DNA from: Acridotheres tristis
Taxonomy: Eukaryota; Chordata; Aves; Passeriformes; Sturnidae
Length of the DNA stretch: 64,000 nt
Reading direction: 5' to 3'
NCBI GenBank assembly: GCA_037013685.1
Contig: CM072884.1
Location: 8,060,001-8,124,000 of the forward strand
Shown here: positions 13,301 to 25,060 of the stretch, piece by piece
Layout of the letters: each line of letters starts with the position of its first letter
Numbering within the stretch: position 1 is the first letter of the stretch
Translations under genes and position numbers: made by a program
The notes under the pieces: model-generated
Told to the model about the DNA's origin: nothing
What the model saw: the letters and a program-made list of their open reading frames with translations, nothing else
Databases searched by the model: none

Positions 13301-16300
13301 AAAAACAATAAAATTCTCTCTCCTGGTGGATCTCTGTCCTTAACTGCTTGCTCTGCACATTAACTCCTTTGTGATAGCATGAAGGCAAACCCTTGTCAAA
13401 CTCTTGTCTTCCCACCTGTTTAGCAGCTTTAGTAAATTCATTTCCTTTAATTTGTTCTTGCTTTTACTGTTGTGTTTTCCCTTACTGCCGGTAACAGAGT
13501 GGGACTTCCTCTTTCTGCTGCAAAATACTATCAGCAGCAATATCTTAGCTATCTCCTGGAAAATTAGTGTTGATGTCCATCTTGGTGTTCTTCAAATGGT
13601 TGCTGTTCCTCCAGATGTCCTAAAGTGTGCTTGCATGTACAATATAAAACTTAGTAATTTTGCATAGGGAGAAGAATTATCAAAATGTATACTTATAGCC
13701 CTTGTGGTCCTTATTCTCCCACTCTGTTCTCTGGACTCCAGTTGTAGTGATCATGCCCTCATGAAAGAGCCTGACCTTATTGTAGGGAAAACAACCCACT
13801 TCACTTTATTTTCATCATTAAGACATTCATCTTATTGAAATTGGGGAACTCTAATTGCAAACCCACTCTTAAAGACTGGTTTATGCACTTCAACTAATGC
13901 ATAATCACACAGAAAAGCATAGTACCAACTTCACCTCCATCTCTGCTGCTGCCTGAGAGGCAGATTCCAACTCAAGATTTACAGCAAAAGAGCTTTTATC
14001 AGGAAAAGAAAATAGGCTTTCAGGTAAACAAGATCTTCAACATTTAAAGCAGAAGAAATTTCAAAGCTGCATACAAATTACAAATGATTAATTAAGTTTA
14101 ACTGTATATATTTGTATTCCATCTGAAAGATGTTTTCTGACAGGAGAGGAAAAAATACTGTACAAGAGAAAAAGGTTCTTATCTTTCAGAGGGGAAAATC
14201 CATACTGTCCATAACCATCAAATAGCAATTAAAACAGCAAACAAAAGAAAGGAGATAGTAATCATGGAATGGAAAGAATACATCAATGAGGCTGACAAGC
14301 AGCTCTGACATTATTCACTACAACAAACTTTGAAAAAGTGTTATATCTCTACCCCTCCTGTGTACCAGTGGTCTATACTCAAACTCTCATTCTAAGGACA
14401 TTAAAAGAAACTGAGGAATTTTAATTCTCTCTTAGGATTCCTGTCCCCTCTAAATGACAAGATCCAGTAGAAAACAGTCAAGAGTTTTCCCAGACTAATA
14501 TCTACCTCCAATCTTTCTTACCAGATGGAAAAGAATTCAACATGTGTTGTGAACAAGAATTATTACTTGTTGATACTATCACTGTCCAAGTAGCAGCAGT
14601 TCTGATCAGTCACCATAAATTAATTTGTAAGAATATAGATAAACATAAATGAGACACCCCTTTAAACACCAACATATCTTCTGAGGAGAACCCCTGTGAT
14701 ACCACTTAGCTACCTAAACAGATTTTTAACTTGACTAGAGCAGTATTCTTGGAAAACACCTTTTATTGACAATTACTTTTCATAAAAATACAACATTTGA
14801 AAACTTAGACTGTGCTAGAAGAGTTTTTAATCTTTTAAAATATTTCCCAGGAACGTGTACATTTCAAACAGCCCTTTTTATCATTAAACTTCCAAAACAC
14901 ACTATATGTGTCAAGCATGACCTGCTCACAACAAGGGAAAAAAAACCCACAAATCTAGACACCCATGTGATATGCCACTCAGTGGGGGGGAAGAAAAAAA
15001 AAAAATAAAAAAAAAAAAAAATCACTCCATACCCAGTCTGTACCTTTCCCAAAATGCAGGTTACACCATCCAAGGCACCAAACAGTGCTCCTCAGACAGG
15101 TTGTATGGAGCAACAGCCTCACAGTGACCTTGCAAAGACAGTGGATGAAGGGCACAGGCATCCAGGACAGGGCATTCACCCTGAGCCAGCTCTGACTCCC
15201 TTCTCCTCCCCACCAGGGAGCCTCCCCAAAAGCCTGGGAAAGACGAACTAATTCACGGAAAAACTAGAGACTGGAATCCATAACACTAAAAGATACCCAC
15301 AATTAGGAACTCCATAGAAGCACTGCCTTTTTGGAACACTGCAATTTCCCTCTGTTAACCAACAGCATCCCACAGATGATGGGAAAAAAAAAAATTAAAA
15401 ATCACTATCCCCCTTTTCTAAGTCAGAAAAAAGGTAAAGACATAGTTAACACCTGCTTTTAGGTGCCAATTATCCATTATCGCATGGTCTAAGCAACACA
15501 GCTAATTAAGTTAGAATAATTATTTTAACTGATATTTGGTTTTAATGATTGCTGTTTCTCTTTCAGACAGGGGGATCACATATCCCACCAAGCTGCAGAT
15601 TTCCTTCCAGACTAAACTGGTTGGTAGTAGTGATGCTACTGGCTAAGGATGCTACTTCCAGCTACTGTAGTACTGCTGCTGCAAGCCAAATGCTACATAA
15701 ATTTCAGAAACCTAATTGACCTAAAGATGCTAAAGTTCCAAACACACAGCAGTAAAAGAGCCATCCTAAAAGCAATTTTAGACCAAAAGGGAAAGAAAGT
15801 AAATATAAACTGTGAGTCATAGCTACTATGCCAGTGTGCTAACAAACTTGGAAGAAGCAGATGAAAGTGGATGAGAAGAGAAAACAGAGAGCAAAACTAA
15901 TTTTTTAAAGCAGAAAAGACATCAGCTAAAAGTAAACTGTCTAAGAAAAGAGGTCTGTCAGAAGTTAGGGGAAAAATAGATAGGAAGAAATAGGAGTGAA
16001 TTAAAAGATAAAACTCGAGGACACAAAAGCCCATGTAAATAAAATTTATTTCACTATGCCCCTACATTTTGATGCCTCTCTGGTACAAAATTAAAATTAA
16101 AATTATTACCTCAACTAAGGAAAATTATTTATTAAGTTTTTCTCTTAGGCCAGAGAGATTTAAAGTCCTGGGTTTTAACAAAAGAAAATTCTGTCTGGTT
16201 CCTGAAATTATGCAGGTCCCCTCAAAAAAAAAAACCTCACCAGCAATGCTACATTTGCTAAGATTGCTTTCTCTGTTGCTGTCTTTGCCCCTTTTCTGAC

Positions 16301-18190
16301 CATTGCATACACTGGTAATCTTATCAGTACCAGTTCTGCAGTATCACATGAAAAATTCTCAGGACAGTCAATTTCTAAGCAGGACAGATTCAGCCTAAAT
16401 GATGAGAGTTATACACTCCCCTCACTCAGACCACTGCATCCATTAAAATCTCATTAGTCAGCCAATTGCCTCATCCTACTTAAGATATTAAAGAAATGAG
16501 GAAGCCATAAAATCCTCATCACCATGCATTTGGATCAGTATATCTTTGCAATAGTATAGTTCACACCCTCAGATGAATAACAGCTCAAACTTCACTGCGC
16601 CTGTTGAGGAGAACTCCATTAAATCAAGGTCATTTTGGTTCAAAATTATAATTTTGGGGTCCATCTAATTGGATTATATAATATTTCTGGATCTTTCAGG
16701 TAAGTGACTGTATCCATGGAAACAAAAACATGGAATAGAAGGACAAGGGCAAAATGTCTCCAAACCTCAGCAATCTACCTTTATGCATAAATAATCATAG
16801 AGCAGGCTCAGGACAAATCCCCCTGTATTACTGACAATGAGAAGTCTTAAATAACTCCTAAACTGCCCAAAACTCAAAATATACAAATTTACTATGTCTT
16901 GTTTTGCACCCCTTTTCCTTCTTCCCTTGTTTCTTTTCTTATCTCAGGAAAATTTCTAAGCTATAAAGTCAAAACTCTGAATCTCAAACAAAGACCATCC
17001 TGTATCTTACACCTTGAGCATTAATGTATTTTTTATAAAGGTGTATATACACCTAAAAACTTGCACACTAATAGAGCAATAACATGCTGAAAAGGACGGA
17101 ATTTTATGTATTTCAAAGAGCATCACAGATGAAAATTAATTCATGTATTTTAGGCAGAACAGAAATTCACCCACTTTACCAGCCTGACCTTCGCATTAAT
17201 CTACTCCAGATGCTTCAGAGGATGGAAAAGGGAGTCCTAACACACACAGCGGATTAATGGCACAGCAAAAAAGGCAAAGTAGAGGCAGGATGAAAGAAAT
17301 AAACAGCAAGATGAATCACATTGAGGAAAAAAAAAATGAAAGAAAAATAAAAATGGAGAGGCAGCTTTTAAAAGCAAAGATAAGTACACTGAAAACCCTA
17401 CCTTTTTTAGAACTAAAAGGTCCCTTCTGGGAGCTTCTTTATACTTTTCTACAAGTACTTCAAAAAGCCAATTTAGCATAAAAATAGACACTCAACCAAA
17501 ACAATGCAATGTTAAGATTGCTTTTCATACATAAAACTACACCATTATTAATGTTATAAAATTATTGAAAGGCATTCAATTTTTATCTAAAAAACCCATT
17601 CAGACTAAAATGGAAATAGAAAGCCATAGTTACCTGATAGAAACCTTCTATAGCTTCCCTAATAGAAACATTCTAGCCATCAAAACCGAAGCAATGTGGG
17701 GAGTCCTTTTAGTCAACAAGGATGTTAAAAAATATCAAATCTTTCAGATCCCTTGTAAGGGTGAGACATGTTTTATTTGTTAGCCTTTTATTTTTACATG
17801 CAACAAGGTCAATATCACAATAACCCTTCAGGATAAAAATATTTAAATAACTACTCTAACAGTATGAAATTGTCACTAACATGTGATGGCTCAGCAGCAA
17901 AGGGCAGTAACACCTTCCAAAAGTGGCAGCAGCTGCTTCAGAACATTCTGATCACCTGCTGTTCTGCAGGGCAAGAGGTTCTCCAGAACAGAAACAAACC
18001 CAATTATCCCACAGAATATGAAGAAACATTCACCTTTCTGGAAGAGCATGCACATCACAAAATTTTCCAGGTTTTAGCCTTAAAAAAACCAAAAAAACAC
18101 AGAACAATAAAACGAAACCAAAAGAGCAACCTACCCAACTGCATATTCCTAACTTCAGAAATAAATAGTTCAAAATTTAACTTCAAGGCA
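10309..18190. other. AT-rich non-coding stretch, no gene seen
   Basis: No supported gene was found. A/G-rich low-complexity DNA occurs at 14,990-15,022 (a G-run, then A-runs) and near 17,325-17,360. The segment 15,048-15,250 is less AT-rich and open on the plus strand for 65 codons, but its translation is proline- and serine-rich and unrecognised. A 137-codon frame starting at 17,864 runs straight into the LTR that follows, so it is not a real gene. Confidence 0.55.
14990..15022. repeat. A-rich low-complexity run
   Basis: A short G-run is followed by two long A-runs separated by a single T. It is a simple low-complexity tract. Confidence 0.7.
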
Positions 18191-18763
18191 TGTTCTGCTT
18201 TCTACTGGTATGGAGTTAATGTCTCCCTGGTAGCTGGTTCAGTGCTGAGTTTTGGATTCAGTGTGAGAATAGTGTAGGTAACACACTGGTGGTCTTGGCT
18301 GGTGCTGAGCAGTTCCTGCCCTAAGTCAAGAACTCTTTAGGGTCTCAGGCTTTGCCTGTGAGGAAGAATACAAGGATTTGGGAGGGAGCATGTCTAGGAC
18401 AGCTGGCCCCAACTGGCCAAAGGGATATTCCATACCAGAGAACATGATGTCCAGGACACAAACTGGGTAGAATTAGCTGTGAGGGGCTAATCCCTGCTCA
18501 AGGACAGGCTGGGCATCAGTCAGTGGGTGGTGAGCAGGTGTATTGTGCACCACTTGTCATTATTGCATTTTATCTCTCTCCACCTCTCTTTTTTATTGCT
18601 ATTATTACCATTAGTACTTCTATTGAACTGTTCTTATCTAAGCCCACAAATACTTCTTTATTTGTGCTTTTTTGTTTGGTTGATTTTCCTGATGCCAGCA
18701 ATAGGAGGGAAGAAGCAAGTGGCTGCATGGTATTTTGTTGCTAGCTGGGGTTAAACCACAACA
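18191..18763 (+). mobile_element. Solo LTR of an avian endogenous retrovirus (ERVL-like)
   Basis: This is a 573-base long terminal repeat in plus orientation. It begins TGTTCTGCTT and ends GGGGTTAAACCACAACA, so it has TG...CA termini. Internal blocks match the wording of a common avian LTR group: a 'GGACAGCTGGCCCCAACTGG' block followed by 'CAAAGGGATATTCCATACC' at 18,397-18,438, a 'GGCTGGGCATCAGTCAGTGG' block near 18,508, and a TTGTGCACCACTTGTCATTATT block near 18,544. The flanks are AGGCA before and AGGCC after, a plausible decayed 5-base target duplication. No primer-binding site, gag, pol or env remnant lies beside it, so it is a solo LTR left by recombination between two LTRs. Its TATA-like and polyadenylation regions are degraded. 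Membership of the ERVL group is inferred from wording and target-site length. Confidence 0.82.
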
Positions 18764-20060
18764 AGGCCTTAGCTCCCTCTTCTATGATTTTAACATTTAA
18801 TTGAATAGGATTCAAAATTATAATTGACCAATAGTCATTTAAAAAGTTGAGAGCAGTACAGAGTTAACAAAGCCCAGTGGCTTTCAGCAAACATAGATTT
18901 TTCTGTTAAGAGTCTGTTATAGATCTAAATTGTTTGCAGAGCCTCAGCAAATCAGTTTGAGTTTATCCTTTTTTTTCTGATCAATAGCAATTCAAATTGC
19001 ATCCTTTCAATAATAAAAATGCCAAGCCTGGTTCTCTATTTATTTCATGAAATAACCAATTTTCTGTTTTAATCTGCAAAACAATCATGTTTGTTTTTCT
19101 CAGATTTTAGAATGACACAAAAAACAGAAAGTGTGCAAGAAACTGTGAATCCACTCAAACACAACAAGCCTTACCTGTTTAATGATTTACAATTCAAAAC
19201 TACAAAAAAAAATTCCACCAACTAGATATATAAAGCTCACTATATTAATAATTCCCTCCCAAATTATTTTAACTGCTAGTAAAAATGTGATAAAACAAAA
19301 GGACTACAGCACTTGTAGGATATACGTTAGAGAATACCAGCTCATCCGAATATCCTTTTCCCAGTGTAAATGTAATTCAAATATTTCTATAAACTCTTCC
19401 ATTTAACATGGTAATGGGAATTTTATCTCAGAATTGAACCATATTTCTGATAATGCTGTGACCTAGTAAGTAAAGGTCAAGATCTCATAAACACAAGTCT
19501 ATCACTGCCTCTACCTTTGAAGAACTCAAACCATTTAATCACTCTTCCACTCAGATTCTCAATGGAATAAAATAATAACATTTCTATAAGTTTTTCTGAG
19601 AGTTCTGGTAAAAGCCAGCTAAAATTTGCTAATTAACACTGCACACACAGGAATGACAAGAGATTGCATTGAATTAATTGAACCAGTCTAAATTTCCATG
19701 TTTGCACCTTATTTACACTTAAGTAATTGCTTATTCTTTCCAACTCAACATATGGAGTGACTTATATTCCTGAGCTTCTTGGAGCAGGCAGGCCACAGCC
19801 AGAAAGCAACTCAGAGGGAAGATTTTTCAGAAGTGCCCTAAACCACTGATGAGCCCAAAGCAAGGAGAGATCACAAAAGCTTTTTCAAAGCATGGGCTCA
19901 CCACACCCATGCCCTGGACTCCCTGCAGGTCCCTCAAGCAGGCACCAGCCTTGGTGTTCCCAGGGCTTTTGGTGCCAGGCTTGCCTTGTGCCTACAGAAT
20001 GAGGGACAAGAAGGAGCCCAATGCTCCTTCAGTGGACATTTATAACTGTGCTGCTCATTT
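18764..20060. other. Non-coding spacer between the LTR and a CR1 fragment
   Basis: AT-rich until about 19,760, then more G/C-rich up to the CR1 fragment. The plus-strand frame from 19,849 continues into the CR1 fragment, so it is not a gene. The segment 19,770-20,060 could be an unrecognised repeat attached to the CR1. Confidence 0.5.
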
Positions 20061-20205
20061 AGAACCATTGAGTTGGAAAAGGCCTTCAAGACCATCTAAT
20101 TTCAGCCCCTTGCCATGGGCAGGGACAAATTCCACTAAAGCAGATTGCTCAGAGCCACATCAAACCTGTCCTAGCCTTGAGCACTTCAAGCAATGGGACA
20201 TCCAC
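20061..20205 (-). mobile_element. CR1 LINE 3'-end fragment, minus orientation
   Basis: Read on the plus strand it runs 'CCATTGAGTTGGAAAAGG', then 'CCTTCAAGACCATCTAATT', then 'CCATGGGCAGGGACA', then 'GCTCAGAGCCACATCAAACC', then 'GGGACATCCACC'. These are the reverse complement of the CR1 3' region in the expected order. CR1 elements are non-LTR retrotransposons that are usually 5'-truncated in bird genomes, and this one is only about 145 bases, with no reverse-transcriptase coding remnant. It is an old copy with scattered mismatches. Confidence 0.85.
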
Positions 20206-22307
20206 CAAGTGCTCAGGGAAATGCGCTGCAGTGTCTGACTGTGTTCACAGAAAATGAAGGAGACCTTACTTGCCCTTTAAGCCATCACTCAGTTTTTATT
20301 CACCTTATCTATGACCTTCTTGCATAAATTTTGCATTTCTCTGCCTTGGAGCAACAAGAAGAGACCTGGACCTCACACCTTTCTTCTTCCTACCCTCACC
20401 TTCACCTTTCAACTCCTCCTTAAAAAAGGACAGACCAGGCACAGCACACTTGTCTGGGTGGTGCTGCACATTCACACTCCTGCCATAAAGATGATCCTTG
20501 GCAGTTCTGCTCTGTATTCTGCATCTTCCTCTCAAAGGCTTCACAGTGCCACAGAAATGTGAGAGACCAGTTGCCACCGGGCTGGATGGATGGAGGGACT
20601 GCAGGATAAACACAAATTCACATTGACAACTAAACCCACGAAACGGGCAGGCAGAAAGCTTTCTTAAAAACAGTCTCCTCCAGCAGATAATTGCCATTAG
20701 CCAAATCTCATTGGGTAAAAACCACAAATTCTTAAGATCAAATCTTCTAGTTTTACAAGTGTATTATGGACAGTTTTGTCACACAGTGCTACAGCTTATT
20801 TTGTTTCAACCTTACAGGCCACATTAAAATAACTTATACACAGGAGTTAGAGAAATCTAAAGTCATTACTGCAGCAACACAGAAAAAAAATGGTTTTTGG
20901 TGGCCCATTAGATACTCCATTAAAATTTACAAATCCTAACTTCCAAAGCCACCTAAGTACTCTTACACTGAAATAGTATTTCTTCTTTTCAGCCCAAATA
21001 TATTTGTATTTATTTTGCCTTATAAAAAAAAGTAAAATCAATGTGATAATACACAATAACTATTATATTCAAAGTACAAGGAAATAACCAATATTAAGCT
21101 AAAACAAAATGTCTTGACATTTTCATATTAAATATATACTAACTTATTTTTACTCAAGCTTCTATTTTTCTTGCAAAAAAGCAACTGTATATGACCGAAA
21201 TCCAATTTTCCTTATTGTATTTGCAACACTTATATAAAGGCTATTACAATACAATAAGACAGTGAAAACACTTCAAATCAATAGCTGCAATCAGAGTCTT
21301 ACTGATCTGTCTCTTCTCCAGACTAGGAAACTATTAACTTCAGTGCATTTTGGCTCCTACTAAGCCTGCAGGTAATGTACATGGAAAACAATATTTCCTG
21401 AAATATTTTTAACATGTTTCACCAAGGATGGTAGCATTTACAAACTTGCAGAGAGATGTCTGGACATCAAGAACAGATGTTACCAAGTGAGTCTCAATTC
21501 AACTTCTATGCAACATGAAAAAAATTTGCAAGAGATGATAAAAGACTTTTCTCCAGAAAAACCACCAAACCAAAAACATGCAAAATCCTCACAAAATAGC
21601 ATGTTTTCTAAGTTTAAATGTCACCTTTAAAAAGAAAAATTCATATAGCCTCCAAGATGGTGCAGTGATTTATTAATCATTTTTAGATTTGATTTTTAAG
21701 CAGAAGTGAGCAAGAAAATTGAAAATATTTGCATGTCAGTCAAAAGGTTATGCAAAAATTTCCTCTGAAAAATTTCTAAAATAATCAAATGGTCTTTATA
21801 TTAATTTCCTAATATATCATTCCCATTCAAAACTCTGGCTCACAAGATTTGTTAAGAATTATTTCTGAGGGGAGATTATGGAGGTAACACGATTCAAAGA
21901 CTCTCCTGACTGAGATGGAATCAAAAAATAATCTTGGCTGAGGAAGAAAATTCGTCCACTAGCCCTGAATTTAAACACTAAGAAATGGAGTTCTAGGTCT
22001 TTTTATAATTTCTCACAAATATAAGAGACAAACCAAATGCCTAATTATTGACAAGGAGAATCCCAGCATTCAATTTTAAACCTATATTTTTCAGGAACTA
22101 GTAGCCTTTATTAGAATTGGTCAAAAAGGTTATCACAAAATTAAAGCATGCAGTCCACTACAGACTTAGAAAACAACGTGGTCTTTACTAAAGCCTTTTG
22201 TTGAAAATTTTATTTTTCATTATAAGAAAAACTCATAGCCAGGATGAAATTGGACCACATTGTTATTTGCACATAGAAGTTAACACATTATACCTGGTGA
22301 AATCCAG
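20206..22307. other. AT-rich non-coding stretch, nothing recognised
   Basis: The open frames at 20,305-20,727 (minus, 140 codons) and 20,311-20,562 (plus) overlap each other, lack recognisable motifs and are treated as chance. The rest is AT-rich with no repeats of note. Confidence 0.5.
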
Positions 22308-22466
22308 GAACAGGCTCCAGATGCCCCATCCCTGGACACATTCAAGGTTAGGTTGGATCTCTAAGTGACCTGATCTAATCAAAGAAGTCCTTGCTCATTG
22401 CACGGGCAGTTAGACTAAATGACCTTTAAATGTCCCTTCCAACCCAAACAATCCCATGATTCTGTG
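22308..22466 (+). mobile_element. CR1 LINE 3'-end fragment, plus orientation
   Basis: Clear CR1 3' wording in order: 'GATGCCCCATCCCTGGACAC', 'TTCAAGGTTAGGTTGGAT', 'GACCTGATCTAATC', 'TAGACTAAATGACCTTTAAA', 'GTCCCTTCCAACCCAAACAA', then the terminal 'CCCATGATTCTGTG'. It is about 160 bases long, 5'-truncated and non-coding. Its end sits at the normal CR1 3' terminus, which lacks poly(A). Confidence 0.9.
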
Positions 22467-24985
22467 TTCCATTTTCCTGACAGTATAATCTTAGAGGTAA
22501 AATTTAACTGAGACAAGATATTTTTAAAATGGAATTGATAACACCTCCCATTTCTTAACTCTAGAATCTCTACAACTACTAAAACTGAATTTCAGTCATT
22601 CTTCAACATTGTTCTGTCTAAACAGCACATATTAATATTCCAAGTTAAATGGAAACAAAACATCTTCTTAACAAGCTAGAGATCCCAAAAACAGCCAACA
22701 CATTCTGTACACATCTACCTTCATTTATTTTCTCAAAAGTAATATCCTAGGTGATTTGTTCTCTCATTTGTTTTCCTCCCTGCAATGAATTCAATGGATG
22801 TTCCCAGTAACAGTGTTAAGCACTGAAGTTGCAGATAGGTAGAAAAACGAGGCATCCCTGTTAAGCCTGTTCCACACTTCTGAAAAGATTTGGAGACCCA
22901 ACACGTGATACACTTAAAATAAAGGTAGCAAGAAACACTTGTGATTTGTTCCAGCTGACCAAGCACAAGAAGATCACACTTGGTGATTCACTAGAATGGC
23001 ACTTTCTATGAACTCACTGAGTAAAACATCTGCTGCCACAACACCTGGAATTTGTTCTACTTCACAAACAGAAAACTGATGCAGCACAGCCAACACCATG
23101 GCAGTTCTCAAAGAACTAATTGTGCAATAAGACAAATGCCATAGATTTGACAGAAGTGACTAACTCTTCCCAAGCATGTGATTAACACATAGTGAAAATA
23201 TACCCACACACATTTTGATAGTTGTCATGAAATGCTGCACTCAAGTGTTGCAAAACTTTGCAAAGCTTCCTTTGATTATATCTAAAGAGTTACTCATAAT
23301 TTCTTGTGAATTGCTTTAGTCGCCCTCTCTCCAAGTTTTCATAAGCACATTATGATAAATGAAAAATATTTCATACTAGTGGAATGGATGCAGCCTTCTG
23401 TTGCTTTTATTTTTCTTTGTTATTTCTTGGAAACAGATGTTGTTTTTCCGCAACAATTTAACTTTAAGATGAAAAAAATACCCTCTCTAATAAATCTAGT
23501 TGCGTTTTTAAGCATAATTTAAATATTTGTCTCAAGCTGGACAGTATGCTACTCATTCCTGTAAATAAGCTTATGTCAGCAATAAAAAAATCAAGAAAGA
23601 AACATAAATGATGGTGTAATGCCTGAGGGAATATTGAGTTCAGTTGTGAAACAATAAAATTTCTTTCCCTTGTGAGTCTGAGATTAAAGGCTTGTGGTTT
23701 TTGAACAATAGCCATGAGTAATACATACAAGTGACTTCTTTACTGCATGATATTCTCCTCATGTGCATCTCTTATTTCTTCAAGATAATTCAGATAATCA
23801 GCAAGGCAGAGACAATAGATCACATTGTTCTTAGTGTTAAACAGATAATCAATACTCTAAGGCAATAAAATTAAATGTTTGAGCTTTATTAAACTTGGGA
23901 GACTGCTGTTGAGTAGCTGGAAAACAAGACAACATTAAAAGTCAATTAGCATAACCATTATAGCAAAATATTTGCTTTTTCTTCCACTACAATACTGAAT
24001 TATAAAATAAGTGAGCCTGTAAGCTCATTGTTACAGCCATGTGAATATTATGTATCTATTTAACACCGAAAAGAATAAAAATTTGTAACGCAAATGCAGA
24101 CTGAGGCAATCTACATAAATCCAATAGAAGTTTGGTCATAACAATGAACTGAGTAAAACAAAGCCTAGCTCATTATGTTGCTTTGTTTCAGTTATTCTTT
24201 CACATTCTAGAAATTCCTAGGTGATTAGAGGTTGGTGTGTTCCATGCGTTCCTGAGCCATCCAAGTTATTAAGGAATGCAGTACTCTATTAATGTATATG
24301 AATTAAAACTACTTAGTGTTCAGAAATAAACTGTGTGATTAAGCATTTTAACGGATTTAAGCAAAACATTTAACACCACAGGCTTGAGTCTAGAAGCCTG
24401 TAGATTTCAACTCCCAGATACATTAAGTTTCTTTTTATAGTTGTCTATTTAAAAATGTTTAAATAGACATTAAAGTGAGCAAGTCCTACTAGGTTTAAGA
24501 TGGAAATTCAGTTTAAATTGAATCAGCTGATGTAAAATTAAAAAAAAAAAAAAAACAGCCAAAAAAAGGGTTCACTGTATATATTTAAAGTATACCAAAG
24601 CACACATTAAAGCTTTAGTAAGCTTCAGTCTTTGCAAGTTTATTTCTGGTGGCAGTAAACTCAACAGCTGAAGCCTGAGAGCAACAAAGATTAATCCATT
24701 CCAGGCAAAATTAGATGGGAAGCCTCTTTTACCAAATATGCTTTTGTATCTTACGTGCAAATCTAGCTTTTCAAAACGTCTGGCTCTCCAAGGGATACTT
24801 TTGTCCACATCCAGCTATTGTGCAAGGCTACATAAATAATAATGCATACAATCCACGTCAAAAATACCTACGGAGGCCTCCAAGGAGCTCCCGTGAAATG
24901 GTGGGTGCAGAGGGTGTTACACCCCAGCTGTGAGTCAGCTGGCTTGACAGCAGCTGTGCTGCAGCATTTTCAGCGTGGAAAAACA
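22467..24985. other. AT-rich non-coding stretch, no gene seen
   Basis: No supported gene, RNA or transposon was found. The stretch contains the perfect hairpin at 24,442-24,469 and a poly(A) run near 24,538-24,555. The open frames are 90 codons or shorter and unrecognised. Confidence 0.55.
24442..24469. repeat. Perfect 12-bp inverted repeat with a 4-base loop
   Basis: The arm TGTCTATTTAAA (24,442-24,453) is followed by a 4-base spacer AATG and the exact reverse complement TTTAAATAGACA (24,458-24,469). It can form a short AT-rich hairpin or cruciform. It is too short for a microRNA precursor and has no terminator role in an animal genome. A chance palindrome or an end-to-end remnant of a small transposon are both possible. 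Confidence 0.85.
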
Positions 24986-25060
24986 AATCACAGACTGGGT
25001 CAGGTTGGAAGGGACCACAATGGATGGTCTGGGCCAACCTCTCTGCTCGAGGAGGGTCAA
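24986..25060 (-). mobile_element. Short CR1 LINE 3'-end fragment, minus orientation
   Basis: The plus strand reads 'AATCACAGACTGGGTCAGG' followed by 'TTGGAAGGGACCACAATGG', 'GGGCCAACCTCTCTGCTC' and 'GAGGAGGGTCAAG'. This is the reverse complement of the 3' end of the CR1 subfamily with a 'GGGTCAGGTTGGAAGGGACCAC' type signature. Only about 75 bases are clear. The G/C-richer DNA on both sides (24,870-24,985 and up to 25,110) may be more diverged parts of the same insertion. Confidence 0.78.

Noticed and set aside
17864..18277. 137-codon plus-strand frame
   Set aside because: Its last third is translated LTR sequence and the first part is unrecognised, so it is a chance frame joined to a repeat.
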